Shown: piece after piece, positions 1 through 9,582 of the stretch
Numbering within the stretch: the first letter of the stretch is position 1
How the letters are laid out: each line of letters begins with the position of its first letter
Assembly: GCA_950106755.1 (NCBI GenBank)
Contig: OX467094.1
Span: 23,501 to 87,500, forward strand
Source: Climacium dendroides
Taxonomy: Eukaryota > Streptophyta > Bryopsida > Hypnales > Climaciaceae
Direction of reading: 5' to 3'
DNA length: 64,000 nt
Program-made: the position numbers and the translations under genes
Notes under the pieces: model-generated
Databases searched by the model: none
What the model was told of the DNA's origin: nothing
What the model saw: only the letters and a program-made list of their open reading frames with translations

Positions 1-46
1 GAATAATTCACTATTTTTATAAAAATATAAAAATAGTGAATTATTC
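1..46. terminator. Perfect 20-bp inverted repeat beside trnG-UCC
   Basis: Arms at 1-20 and 27-46 are exact reverse complements with a 6-nt A/T loop. It lies just past the 3' end of trnG-UCC and would form a stable stem in RNA from either strand. A role in 3'-end formation or RNA protection is inferred from the position. Confidence 0.6.
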
Positions 47-67
47 ATTTCTCATAGGGATAATAAA

Positions 68-729
68 GGCGGGTAGTGGGAATCGAACCCACATCATTAG
101 CTTGGAAGGCTAAGGGTTATAGTCGGCGCTTCTATTTAATTATTGCCTCTATTTCAAAACCGAACATGAAATTTTAATATCATACGGCTCCTTTATGAAT
201 TAGAAAACTTTTTTTCTATTATATTTTGCATTCGAATAGATCCATACCATCTATGTTAGTTTTTTCATCATTTTCATTAGATAACTTTATAGATGATCCT
301 TTTACAAACTTTTAATAAAAAAATTTATAATTACTTCGTTCTTTATTTCTATCAAAATAAATCATTAGGAAAATATTTTTTACCGAGCTTCAATGAAAAT
401 CTTAATAAATTTAGTAAACTAAATTTATTTTCTTAGAGCTAAATTGCTTTAATTTTTTCTTTAATTAAAGATTCAGTTACGAAAAAAAAATATTTTGGAT
501 TTCTATCCATAGATTTTCAGCTGAAAAAATTATAATTTCAAAAAAATTCCGTTTTGCTTTTTTTATTTTTGTCATTGTAGGAATTTTGCTTTTCTATTTT
601 AGGAAAGATCTTAAATCTTTTTAGAAATAAAGTTATTGGTCAAAAATTTGAAATAAATTTAAAGACCCCTTAACTATGTTTAAGTTAATTATAAAACGAA
701 TCACACTTTTACCACTAAACTATACCCGC
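68..729 (-). tRNA. trnG-UCC: tRNA-Gly (UCC), split by a group II intron
   Basis: The 5' exon is 707-729 and the 3' exon 68-115. Joined, they give a 71-nt cloverleaf with a 7-bp acceptor stem (GCGGGTA/TACCCGC) and anticodon TCC. The intron at 116-706 begins GTGTG on the minus strand and ends AC, and a domain V-like hairpin lies at about 155-189, so it is a group II intron. The intron contains no open frame. The same split gene occurs in the same place across land plant plastids. Confidence 0.95.
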
Positions 730-800
730 TATAAGAATATTATAGCATAATTTTTTTTTTGTTCAAAATTTTTTACTTTTAATATTTTTTGATTCAAACT

Positions 801-853
801 CCATCTCCGGAGATTCAATACTTAGATAAAAATTATTTCATTTCCGGAGATGG
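801..853 (-). terminator. Stem-loop 3' of ycf12
   Basis: Exact 11-bp arms (801-811 and 843-853, motif CCATCTCCGGA) flank a 31-nt loop directly after the ycf12 stop. It is GC-rich for this region, which supports a real 3' processing hairpin. Confidence 0.55.
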
Positions 854-862
854 CTTTTAAAT

Positions 863-964
863 TCATAAATTGCCTTTTCGTGCCGCTAATAAAGCAATTA
901 CTAAAGGACCTGAACCAACTATTAAAGCCAAAGCAGTAAGCTGTGCAATAACCTCTAAATTCAT
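863..964 (-). CDS. ycf12: Photosystem II subunit Psb30 (Ycf12)
   Basis: This 33-codon gene encodes a single-span thylakoid protein of the photosystem II core. The translation starts [20 protein letters not shown], has one hydrophobic helix covering most of its length, and ends in the basic tail AARKGNL typical of Ycf12. It reads toward trnG-UCC and is divergent from psaM, with the 200-bp spacer presumably holding both promoters. Length and both ends match the family, so the identification is firm although the gene is very short. Confidence 0.93.
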   Translation of the reverse strand: MNLEVIAQLTALALIVGSGPLVIALLAARKGNL

Positions 965-1165
965 TTTGGTTTAACCTCTCTGTTTTCAATTTGATTCTAT
1001 GAAATTAAGAAAAAATTTTAAATTATTAAAAAAAAAGATATCTATAGCGATATAGAATTAAGATCAGTACAATAATAAAAACCTATTTATTCAAAAATTT
1101 CATAATTTATTATGAAATTTTTGAATTAATTTGTTATTTAATTATATATTTTCGGGAGAGAAAAA

Positions 1166-1264
1166 ATGACATCGATTTCAGACAGTCAAATTATTGTAGC
1201 TCTTGTAAGTGCTTTTATAACAGGTATTTTGGCTTTAAGATTAGCTAAAAATTTGTATCAATAA
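1166..1264 (+). CDS. psaM: Photosystem I reaction centre subunit XII (PsaM)
   Basis: This 32-codon gene encodes PsaM, a one-helix subunit of photosystem I in the thylakoid membrane. The protein runs [18 protein letters not shown], then the helix, and ends RLAKNLYQ, the family signature. A purine-rich GGGAGAG lies about 6 nt before the ATG. psaM is retained in bryophytes, ferns, gymnosperms and algae but lost from flowering plants, which agrees with a bryophyte source. Confidence 0.95.
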   Translation: MTSISDSQIIVALVSAFITGILALRLAKNLYQ

Positions 1265-1305
1265 ATTGATTAATTTTTTTATTTATTTACAAATACAAAA
1301 AAGGT

Positions 1306-1336
1306 AGCCTGGTCAGTACCAGTATCTGGCTAGGCT
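1306..1336 (+). terminator. Stem-loop 3' of psaM
   Basis: An 11-bp stem with two G-U pairs (1306-1316 with 1326-1336) and a 9-nt loop begins 41 nt after the psaM stop. It is GC-rich compared with its surroundings. A 3' RNA-protecting function is inferred. Confidence 0.5.
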
Positions 1337-1514
1337 CAAATAAAATAAAAGATTTAATTAAATTTTTATATTAATAAATTATTTTATAATTTTATTTATT
1401 AAAATAAAATTTTATATTTTATAAATATATATAAAAAAAAGAAAATAATATACATAATCTAATATTATTATTATCTAGACTTCTACTTCTACAGTGTGTT
1501 ATTATTTCTTGACT

Positions 1515-1603
1515 GGAGAGATGGCCGAGTGGTTTAAAGCGATGGATTGCTAATCCGTTGTACATTTTTTTTTGTACCGAGGGTTCGAATCCCTCTCTCT
1601 CCT
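1515..1603 (+). tRNA. trnS-GCU: tRNA-Ser (GCU)
   Basis: Class II tRNA with a 7-bp acceptor stem GGAGAGA/TCTCTCC, anticodon GCT in the loop TTGCTAA, a long variable arm (GTACA...TGTAC) and a T arm with TTCGAAT. Position between psaM and psbI is the standard bryophyte one. Confidence 0.96.
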
Positions 1604-1690
1604 TCAACTAACAAATAAATTTTTTTTTAATTAGAAAAACTTATTTTTATATTTATTTCTTCATTTCGATAATATGTTATATATAAAAAC

Positions 1691-1897
<207 letters not shown>

Positions 1898-1918
1898 TCA
1901 TTATTTAAATCGAGATTA

Positions 1919-2023
1919 TGGAGAAAGGAGGATTTGAACCCCCATCAACATAAAAATAAAATAAGGCTACAATAATTTTAAAAATTTTGAAATGGGTGCA
2001 ATTAACCGCTCCGCCATTTCTCC
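1919..2023 (-). tRNA. tRNA-like sequence, Ser/Leu type, anticodon unclear
   Basis: On the minus strand it starts GGAGAAATGGCGGAGCGGTT and ends with a matching TTTCTCC, giving a perfect 7-bp acceptor stem. A T arm with five base pairs (one G-U) and a TTCAAAT loop is present, and the D-arm region resembles plastid tRNA-Ser. The central part is A/T-rich and I cannot fold a convincing anticodon stem; one reading puts CAA in the loop but its stem does not pair. It may be a decayed copy of a serine tRNA, such as the trnS-GCU gene 0.3 kb away on the other strand, or a working tRNA with an expanded variable arm. Confidence 0.45.
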
Positions 2024-2344
2024 AATAAGTATAAAATAAGTCTAAAAAAACTAATTAAATTATTGAATAAATTTTGAATCAATTTTGAATCAATTAATTT
2101 ACTAAAATCAATTCTAATCAATAATTAATAAATCATTAAAAATAAATAATTAAAATTTTATATTAAAATATTATATATTTATATAAAGAATCATAAATAA
2201 ATATATATAAAAAATATTTCTATAGATATTATACGTATATAAGGCAAAAGTGAAAAAAATCACCTTCGCCTTTTAAATTAGGATAAAGAAAATAATAAAA
2301 AAAAATTTAAATAAAGAATTTTAAATTATGTTAGTAGAAAAAGA
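2024..2344. other. Spacer with imperfect hairpin 3' of psbK
   Basis: This spacer is A/T-rich. It holds an imperfect hairpin at 2241-2274 (13-nt arms, two A-C mismatches) that lies 3' of psbK and may end its transcript. No gene is seen. Confidence 0.45.
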
Positions 2345-2521
2345 TTATCTAAAACTTACAGAAGCTTGCCAAACAAAAGCTAATAGGAAAAAAAATACAG
2401 GAATAATCGGCATTACATCTACAATTGGATCAAAAATAGCATAAGCTTCAGGTAATTTAGCTAAAATGATACCATTTAAATGAAACGCGTTATCTAGATA
2501 AATATTAAACATAGCTAGCAT
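2345..2521 (-). CDS. psbK: Photosystem II reaction centre protein K (PsbK)
   Basis: This 58-codon gene encodes the PsbK precursor. Residues 22-58 ([17 protein letters not shown]... to VSFR) are the conserved 37-residue mature single-helix protein; the first 21 residues are a variable presequence removed after synthesis. The start at 2521 is the only ATG that gives a presequence of usual length, with GGAG 7 nt upstream. It is divergent from trnQ. Confidence 0.94.
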   Translation of the reverse strand: MLAMFNIYLDNAFHLNGIILAKLPEAYAIFDPIVDVMPIIPVFFFLLAFVWQASVSFR

Positions 2522-2740
2522 TTATGTTCTCCAATAAAAATTATTATAATGATTTAATAAAAAATGAAAAATTTTTCATTAGTTAATAAAAAAAGCTCTT
2601 CGGTATATCTTACTATAGGTTTTATTAGTGTCAAAGAGGTTATATATTTTTAATAATAGTTGTTTTATTTTTTAATTTATAGTTTATTTTTTCCTAAAAT
2701 CAAATAACATTATTTAATAATAAAAATGGAAATAAAACAA

Positions 2741-2769
2741 TTGACAAAATATCAATATAAGTATTTACT
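2741..2769 (+). promoter_or_regulatory. Bacterial-type promoter for trnQ-UUG
   Basis: TTGACA at 2741-2746 and TTTACT at 2764-2769 are separated by 17 bp and end 15 nt before the trnQ 5' end. This is the spacing of plastid-encoded polymerase promoters. It is called from sequence only. Confidence 0.5.
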
Positions 2770-2784
2770 AATATTGTCTATTTA

Positions 2785-2856
2785 TGGGGCGTCGCCAAGT
2801 GGTAAGGCAGCAGGTTTTGATCCTGTTACTCGGAGGTTCGAATCCTTCCGTCCCAG
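2785..2856 (+). tRNA. trnQ-UUG: tRNA-Gln (UUG)
   Basis: 72-nt cloverleaf starting TGGGGCGTCGCCAAGTGGTA with anticodon TTG in the loop TTTTGAT and a TTCGAAT T loop. Sequence and place between psbK and chlB are those of plastid tRNA-Gln, which also charges glutamine through the transamidation route. Confidence 0.96.
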
Positions 2857-3061
2857 ATTTATCATTTTCAATAATGAAATAAATAGAAAAAGTTTAAAAT
2901 AGAATATTAAAAAATTATTTCTATTATTAATAATTCATAATATATTGTATTAGAAATACCATATTATGACAATTACATAAATATGGCAAGGGATATTCCT
3001 ATAGTGTAAAATAAAAAAGATCACATTATTATTTATTGAAAGTTATAAAGAGATTATATTT

Positions 3062-4594
3062 ATGAAATTAGCTTATTGGATGTATGCTGGACCTGCTCAT
3101 ATTGGAACTCTCCGTGTAGCCAGTTCTTTCAAAAATGTTCATGCTATTATGCATGCTCCTTTAGGAGACGATTACTTTAATGTAATGCGTTCAATGTTAG
3201 AAAGAGAAAGAGATTTTACTCCTGTAACAGCTAGTATAGTGGATCGTCATGTATTAGCACGTGGATCTCAAGAAAAAGTGGTTGATAATATAACTAGAAA
3301 AGATAAAGAAGAACGCCCAGATTTGATTGTCTTAACACCAACATGTACTTCTAGTATTTTACAAGAAGATTTACAAAACTTTGTTGATAGAGCTTCTATC
3401 ACTTCAAATTCAGATGTTATTCTGGCTGATGTAAATCATTATCGAGTTAATGAGCTTCAAGCCGCAGATAGAACTTTAGAACAAATAGTTCGTTATTATT
3501 TAGAAAAGGCCCGCAGACAAGGAACCTTGGATCAATCTATAACAAAAGAACCTTCAGCAAATATTATTGGAATTTCTACACTGGGTTTTCATAATCAACA
3601 TGATTGCCGTGAATTAAAGCGTTTATTACAAGACTTGAATATTAAGGTTAATAAAGTAATTCCTGAAGGAGGTTCTGTAAAAGATCTTCAAGATTTACCA
3701 AAAGCTTGGTTTAATTTAGTTCCATATCGTGAAATAGGTTTAATGACAGCCATTTATTTAGAAAAAAAATTTGGAATGCCTTATATATCTATCACACCAA
3801 TGGGAATTGTAGATACAGCTGAATGTATTCGACAAATCGAAAAACATGTTAATAATTTAGTTTCTAATAAAAAATTTAATTACGAGCCTTATATTGATCA
3901 GCAAACAAGATTTGTTTCTCAAGCAGCTTGGTTTTCACGCTCCATCGATTGTCAAAATTTAACAGGAAAAAAAGCGGTTGTTTTTGGTGATGCAACTCAT
4001 GCCGCTTCAATAACCAGGATTCTTGCTAGAGAAATGGGAATTCGTGTTAGTTGCACGGGTACTTATTGTAAACATGATGCAGAATGGTTTAAAGAGCAAG
4101 TTCAAGGATTTTGTGATGAAATATTGATTACAGATGATCATACTAAAGTAGGCGATATGATTGCTCGAATAGAGCCATCTGCAATATTTGGCACTCAAAT
4201 GGAACGTCATATTGGTAAACGTCTTGATATTCCCTGTGGAGTTATTTCCTCACCAGTTCATATTCAAAATTTTCCGTTAGGATATCGTCCTTTTTTAGGT
4301 TATGAAGGTACTAATCAAATTGCTGATTTAGTTTATAATTCATTTACTTTAGGTATGGAAGATCATCTTTTAGAAATATTTGGTGGTCATGATACGAAAG
4401 AAGTAATTACGAAATCACTGTCAACAGATACTGATCTAACTTGGAATCACGAAAGTCAACTAGAATTAAATAAAATACCTGGGTTTGTTAGAGGTAAAAT
4501 CAAAAGAAATACTGAAAAATTCGCGCGTCAAAATAATATTACCAATATTACTGTTGAAATAATGTATGCAGCCAAAGAAGCTTTAAGTGCTTAA
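3062..4594 (+). CDS. chlB: Light-independent protochlorophyllide reductase subunit B
   Basis: This 510-residue protein is the B subunit of dark-operative protochlorophyllide reductase. With ChlN it forms the NB component that reduces protochlorophyllide to chlorophyllide using electrons from ChlL, so chlorophyll can be made in the dark. Asp36, in the stretch APLGDD, is the residue known from bacterial homologues to ligate the catalytic iron-sulfur cluster along with three ChlN cysteines. The conserved [16 protein letters not shown] block lies near residue 92. The frame is intact and full length. chlB is absent from flowering plants but kept in mosses. chlL and chlN would lie elsewhere in the plastome. 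Confidence 0.97.
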   Translation: MKLAYWMYAGPAHIGTLRVASSFKNVHAIMHAPLGDDYFNVMRSMLERERDFTPVTASIVDRHVLARGSQEKVVDNITRKDKEERPDLIVLTPTCTSSILQEDLQNFVDRASITSNSDVILADVNHYRVNELQAADRTLEQIVRYYLEKARRQGTLDQSITKEPSANIIGISTLGFHNQHDCRELKRLLQDLNIKVNKVIPEGGSVKDLQDLPKAWFNLVPYREIGLMTAIYLEKKFGMPYISITPMGIVDTAECIRQIEKHVNNLVSNKKFNYEPYIDQQTRFVSQAAWFSRSIDCQNLTGKKAVVFGDATHAASITRILAREMGIRVSCTGTYCKHDAEWFKEQVQGFCDEILITDDHTKVGDMIARIEPSAIFGTQMERHIGKRLDIPCGVISSPVHIQNFPLGYRPFLGYEGTNQIADLVYNSFTLGMEDHLLEIFGGHDTKEVITKSLSTDTDLTWNHESQLELNKIPGFVRGKIKRNTEKFARQNNITNITVEIMYAAKEALSA

Positions 4595-4724
4595 ACTTTT
4601 TTAAATTAATTTTATATTTCAAGAAGTATTTTTTAATATTTTTGAAAGTAATAAAAAAAAAATAGATATATATATTTTTTTTTAAATATTTTCATGAAAA
4701 AAAGGTATATATTATATAAAAGAT

Positions 4725-4768
4725 AGTTTTAAATTTTATTTTAGGTGGCTAAAATAAAATTTAAAACT
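4725..4768 (+). terminator. Perfect 20-bp hairpin after chlB
   Basis: Arms 4725-4744 and 4749-4768 pair perfectly around the tetraloop GTGG, 130 nt past the chlB stop. Likely the 3' end structure of the chlB transcript, and also a leader element for the small ORF that follows. Confidence 0.6.
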
Positions 4769-4828
4769 GTTAACAAAAAAAAGCAAAGATATTTAAACAA
4801 ATTTAATTTAAAATTGTAGGAAAAGTTT

Positions 4829-5002
4829 ATGAATCCCATTTTTTGTTTTATTCAGTTATTGTTTTATTATCCATTTTTTTTCTTTTCATTATATATTTAT
4901 TTAGTATTTTTTATTCCAATAAAAAATACAATTAATATTGTCAACATATTTAGTTTTTTTTCGAATTCCATTAAAAATAAGTTTGATTTTTATAAAAAAT
5001 AA
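4829..5002 (+). CDS. ycf94: Small membrane ORF in the ycf94 position
   Basis: A 57-codon frame opens with MNPIFCFIQLLFYYPFFFFS and contains a strongly hydrophobic helix over about residues 4-30, followed by a polar, lysine-containing tail ending FDFYKK. AGGA sits 9 nt before the ATG, and flanking hairpins at 4725-4768 and 5007-5071 bracket the frame like a small transcription unit. It lies just upstream of trnK/matK, which is where the gene ycf94 was described in ferns and other flagellate plants. The assignment rests on position, size and membrane character; I cannot align it here. Function is unknown. The alternative is a chance AT-rich frame. Confidence 0.55.
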   Translation: MNPIFCFIQLLFYYPFFFFSLYIYLVFFIPIKNTINIVNIFSFFSNSIKNKFDFYKK

Positions 5003-5006
5003 TTTA

Positions 5007-5071
5007 AAAACTTTAAGCTTTTTTTCTTTTACTTTAAAGTTTAAAATAAAAGAAAAAAAGCTTAAAGTTTT
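5007..5071 (+). terminator. Perfect 25-bp hairpin after the small ORF
   Basis: Arms 5007-5031 and 5047-5071 are exact reverse complements with a 15-nt loop. It starts 4 nt after the stop of the 57-codon ORF, a placement typical of plastid 3'-end hairpins. Confidence 0.6.
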
Positions 5072-5312
5072 AATGAAAAAAAGATTAAATTAAATAATTT
5101 AAACAAAAAATTTATATCTTTTTTTTATACAGCATTGACAAAAATAATTTACTAACATATAATCATTTTGATATTTCTTAATATTTTTTTATTATATTAA
5201 AAATTGATATAACTTTATTTAAATTAAAAAAAGATATAAAGTTATTTAATATTTCTAATCTTTTCAAAAAATTTTCTTTAAGAAGTACTTTTTTTACAAA
5301 AACAAAAAATAA
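5072..5312. other. Spacer upstream of trnK
   Basis: Very A/T-rich and without a gene. TTGACA at 5137-5142 could be a -35 element for trnK, but no good -10 partner was found. Confidence 0.3.
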
Positions 5313-7671
5313 GGGTTGCTAACTCAATGGTAGAGTACTCGGCTTTTAAGTGCGACTAAGGAATTTTATACATTTAGATGAAATACAAGATTCATCCAAA
5401 CCATTGATAAAGGTTTGTGAGACTACGACTAATCTCAAAAAGAAATTTGCCAGAAAAAATAGCATGTCGTTTTTTATTTTATATGCTCAGTCGATAAAAT
5501 TAATGGATAAAGCTAAATTGCTTGAATCAAGAGTAAAACCAGAAGAACGAGCTTCTATTCAAAAAAATACATTTTGAATTCTTTTATTAATTAAAAAGTT
5601 AGAATAAAATTAATAGTCAATATGAAAGAGGTTTGGCCTTATATTTCAATATAAGGCTATTTTTACTAAAAATGAATCCTAATATTTAAAAAATGTAAAT
5701 AAATCACCAGTTTGCTGACTAAATTAAAGCAAAATTTTAAGTCAGGAGAGCAATCAAAAAACTTTAATAATTTTTATAAATTAAATTAGTTTTTTTATAA
5801 AATTCTTTAGTTTTATTTTAATAGATTGCACTATGTATCATTTTATATTCTAAGAGGTTGTTTAAATGAGAAGCATAGCAGAAATTTTGCACGAAATAGA
5901 AAAGCTAGATAAAAATAAAAATAAACTTGTATGGCAACAGCGTTTTTTATACCCACTTTTATTTCAAGACGATCTTTATGCGATTGCTTATAATTATTCT
6001 CTTAATAAGATGAAATTAAAAAAAGTAGAAAATTCTAATTTAGGTGAATGTTTTAGTTTTTTGACATTAAAACGTTTAATTAATAGAATGCGCCTAGAAA
6101 ATAATAAAAACGAATTAAAGAAAAATTATAATAAAATTTTTGATCTTAATTATAATAACCATTTTTATTTGAAAGTAATTCGAGAAGGTTTCGCGATAAT
6201 TTTCGAAATTTTTTTCTGTGTACAATTAGAAAAAACTTTTATAAAAGAATTTCACCAATGGACTAATTATCAATCTATTCACTCTGTATTTCCTTTTATA
6301 GAAGATAATTTTTTACATTCTAATTACATTTTAAATACGAAAATACCTCATTTTTTTCATCCGGAACTTCTAATCCGAATTCTTCGTCGACGTATACAAG
6401 ATACTTCTTTTTCTCATTCATTACGGTTAATATTTCATGAGAATAACAAGTTAATTACTTTTAATACAAATTCTTTTTTTTCTCAAAAAGAAAGTAGTAG
6501 ATTATCAATATTTTTATGGCATTATTATATTCGTGAACTAGAATTTTTTTTAATTAATCAGTGGAAAGTCTTAAATTGTTTTAAATCTTTATCATATTTA
6601 ACTTTATTGGATAAAACAGATTGTATGAAAAAAATGAAGCATATTATTAAAAATTCTTTATGGATGAAATTACAATTTTTTTTTTATAAAAAAAAAGTGT
6701 CTTTTCATTATGTAAGATATGACAATAATTATATTATCGCAATAAGAAGTTCTAATTATTTAGCAGAAAAATGGAGTTTCTTTCTTTCCAAATTTTGGCA
6801 TTATTATTTTTATCATTTATTTAGACCTTCTAGAATAAACGTAAAAAAAATTTCTAAAAGCTACTTTTCTTTTTTAGGTTATCTTTTTGGTATTCAAATA
6901 AAAAAAGTTTTAATTTCAACTAAAATAATAGATAATTTAAAAAAAGTATATATTATAAAAAAAGAACTTTATTCTATTACTTTAATATCATCTTTAATTG
7001 AATTGTTAGCTAAAGAAAAATTTTGTGATACTTTAGGACATCCAATAAGTAAATTAGCTTGGACTACCTTAACAGATGACGAAATTTTTAATCGTTTTGA
7101 TCAAATTTGGAAAAATTTTTTTCATTACTATAGTGGATGCAAAAATAAAAAAAACTTATATCAAGTACAATATATACTTCGATTTTCTTGTGCTAAAACA
7201 TTAGCTTGCAAACATAAAAGCACTATACGCTATGTTTGGAAAAAGCATGGTTCAAATTTTTTTGCAAAATCTTTTTTCTTTAAAAAACAAGAACTAATCA
7301 ATTTAAAATTTCTTAAATTACATCCTTCTATAAAAAAAATTTGGTATCTTGATATTCTTCAAATAAATTATTTAGCAAAATTATTACAAAAAAAAAATAC
7401 TAGTAGTAAATAAAAGAATTCAAATTAATCAAATTAACTGTTTAATAAAATTATTAATTTTAACTGTTTAATAAAATTATTAATTTGATAATAATAATTA
7501 AAAATTTACTCATAAAATTATCGAATAGAATGACTACATAGAGAAAGCCGTGTGCGATAAAAATTGCAAGCACGGTTTGGGAAGAGGTGCTTTTATTTTT
7601 ATTCAAAGAAATTAAATCAAATTCATCCACTTTCATCCGACGAGTTCCGGGTTCGAGCCCCGGGCAACCCA
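5313..7671 (+). tRNA. trnK-UUU: tRNA-Lys (UUU) with group II intron holding matK
   Basis: The 5' exon is 5313-5349 (GGGTTGCTAACTCAATGGTA... ending CTTTTAA) and the 3' exon 7637-7671; joined they make a 72-nt tRNA with anticodon TTT. The intron (5350-7636) starts GTGCG and ends AT, with a domain V hairpin near 7546-7579. matK occupies the domain IV loop, as in nearly all land plants. One base of the T loop reads TTCGAGC rather than the more usual TTCGAAT. Confidence 0.96.
5866..7413 (+). CDS. matK: Group II intron maturase MatK
   Basis: This 515-residue protein is the plastid maturase that helps splice group II introns, including its host trnK intron and others such as those in rpl2, rps12 and trnV. 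The N-terminal part is a degenerate reverse-transcriptase-like region. The C-terminal domain X, the RNA-binding part, covers roughly residues 380-480, with the conserved block around KLAWTTLTDDEIFNRFDQIW and the later AKTLACKHKSTIR. The start MRSIAEILHEIEKL follows a purine-rich AGAGG. The frame is complete and of family length, so the gene is functional rather than a pseudogene. Confidence 0.95.
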   Translation: MRSIAEILHEIEKLDKNKNKLVWQQRFLYPLLFQDDLYAIAYNYSLNKMKLKKVENSNLGECFSFLTLKRLINRMRLENNKNELKKNYNKIFDLNYNNHFYLKVIREGFAIIFEIFFCVQLEKTFIKEFHQWTNYQSIHSVFPFIEDNFLHSNYILNTKIPHFFHPELLIRILRRRIQDTSFSHSLRLIFHENNKLITFNTNSFFSQKESSRLSIFLWHYYIRELEFFLINQWKVLNCFKSLSYLTLLDKTDCMKKMKHIIKNSLWMKLQFFFYKKKVSFHYVRYDNNYIIAIRSSNYLAEKWSFFLSKFWHYYFYHLFRPSRINVKKISKSYFSFLGYLFGIQIKKVLISTKIIDNLKKVYIIKKELYSITLISSLIELLAKEKFCDTLGHPISKLAWTTLTDDEIFNRFDQIWKNFFHYYSGCKNKKNLYQVQYILRFSCAKTLACKHKSTIRYVWKKHGSNFFAKSFFFKKQELINLKFLKLHPSIKKIWYLDILQINYLAKLLQKKNTSSK

Positions 7672-7831
7672 TTTTAGTCTAGTACAAATGAATAATTCTC
7701 TATATAAATTATTATCCAATATTATTTTTATAAAGAGATCAATTATGTGATTACAAAAAAATTTGGTCTAATTAATCTTTTTTAATCTTTTTTTATAAAT
7801 AAAAAAAAAATATTTTCACTTTAAAGAAGAG

Positions 7832-7860
7832 TTGACATAGTAATACATTTTGTGTAATAC
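7832..7860 (+). promoter_or_regulatory. psbA promoter
   Basis: TTGACA (7832-7837) and TAATAC (7855-7860) are 17 bp apart, about 60 nt before the psbA start codon. The arrangement matches the strong plastid-polymerase psbA promoter known from other plants. Confidence 0.65.
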
Positions 7861-7865
7861 TATAA

Positions 7866-8984
<1,119 letters not shown>

Positions 8985-9037
8985 TATTTTAGTCATAAAT
9001 TTATTATATAAATTTATATAAATAGGATAACAACTTG

Positions 9038-9080
9038 AAAATAATGACCTTAGGAAATAAATTCCTAAGGTCATTATTTT
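9038..9080 (+). terminator. psbA 3' hairpin
   Basis: A 19-bp perfect stem (9038-9056 with 9062-9080) with a 5-nt loop, followed by a T run, 53 nt after the psbA stop. Confidence 0.75.
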
Positions 9081-9133
9081 TTTTATTTAATTATTGAAAT
9101 TTATTTATTGAAAATAAATAAATTAGAAAAAAA

Positions 9134-9208
9134 GGCGGACGTGGCCAAGTGGATTAAGGCAGTGGATTGTGGATCCACCACGCGCGGGTTCAATTCCCGT
9201 CGTTCGCC
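9134..9208 (+). tRNA. trnH-GUG: tRNA-His (GUG)
   Basis: Cloverleaf GGCGGACGTGGCC... with anticodon GTG and the extra 5' G (9134) facing C73 that identifies histidine tRNAs. It lies between psbA and ycf2, the ancestral bryophyte adjacency. Confidence 0.96.
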
Positions 9209-9582
9209 CATTAGAAACAAAATAAAACTAAATAAAGTTTTATTATCATATAAAAAATAATTTAATAATAAAAATTTTAATTTAATTTTTATTAGTTGAC
9301 GAAACCTTTTGTTTATGTCATCATAAATAAAATAACATAAATATATTAAATAAAATGATAAACATGAAAAACTTTTAAATTTTAATTTTAGTTAGAATTT
9401 AATTTTAGTTCGAATACTAGCTAATTCTTTTTTATAAATAGAAAGAATTACCAATGTCTAAAAACATTTAGTATTTTTATATAAGATAAAAATAGCGAAA
9501 AAACTTAAAAGTTATTTAATTAAAGTTTCCATATAAAAAAATCTAGTTATTATAAAGTTTTATCTAACTGCTGTAAAAAAAA
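9209..9582. other. Spacer trnH-ycf2
   Basis: AT-rich spacer. TTGACG at 9296-9301 with a loose ATCATA 18 bp later is a weak promoter candidate for ycf2. No gene seen. Confidence 0.3.

Noticed and set aside
2857..5312. rps16 between trnQ and trnK
   Set aside because: No S16-like exon or intron remnant was seen; only chlB and the 57-codon ORF occupy the interval.
5350..5577. 75-codon open frame at the start of the trnK intron
   Set aside because: It begins at the intron 5' splice site (GTGCG) and covers domain I of the group II intron. No ATG-led protein resembles a known family.
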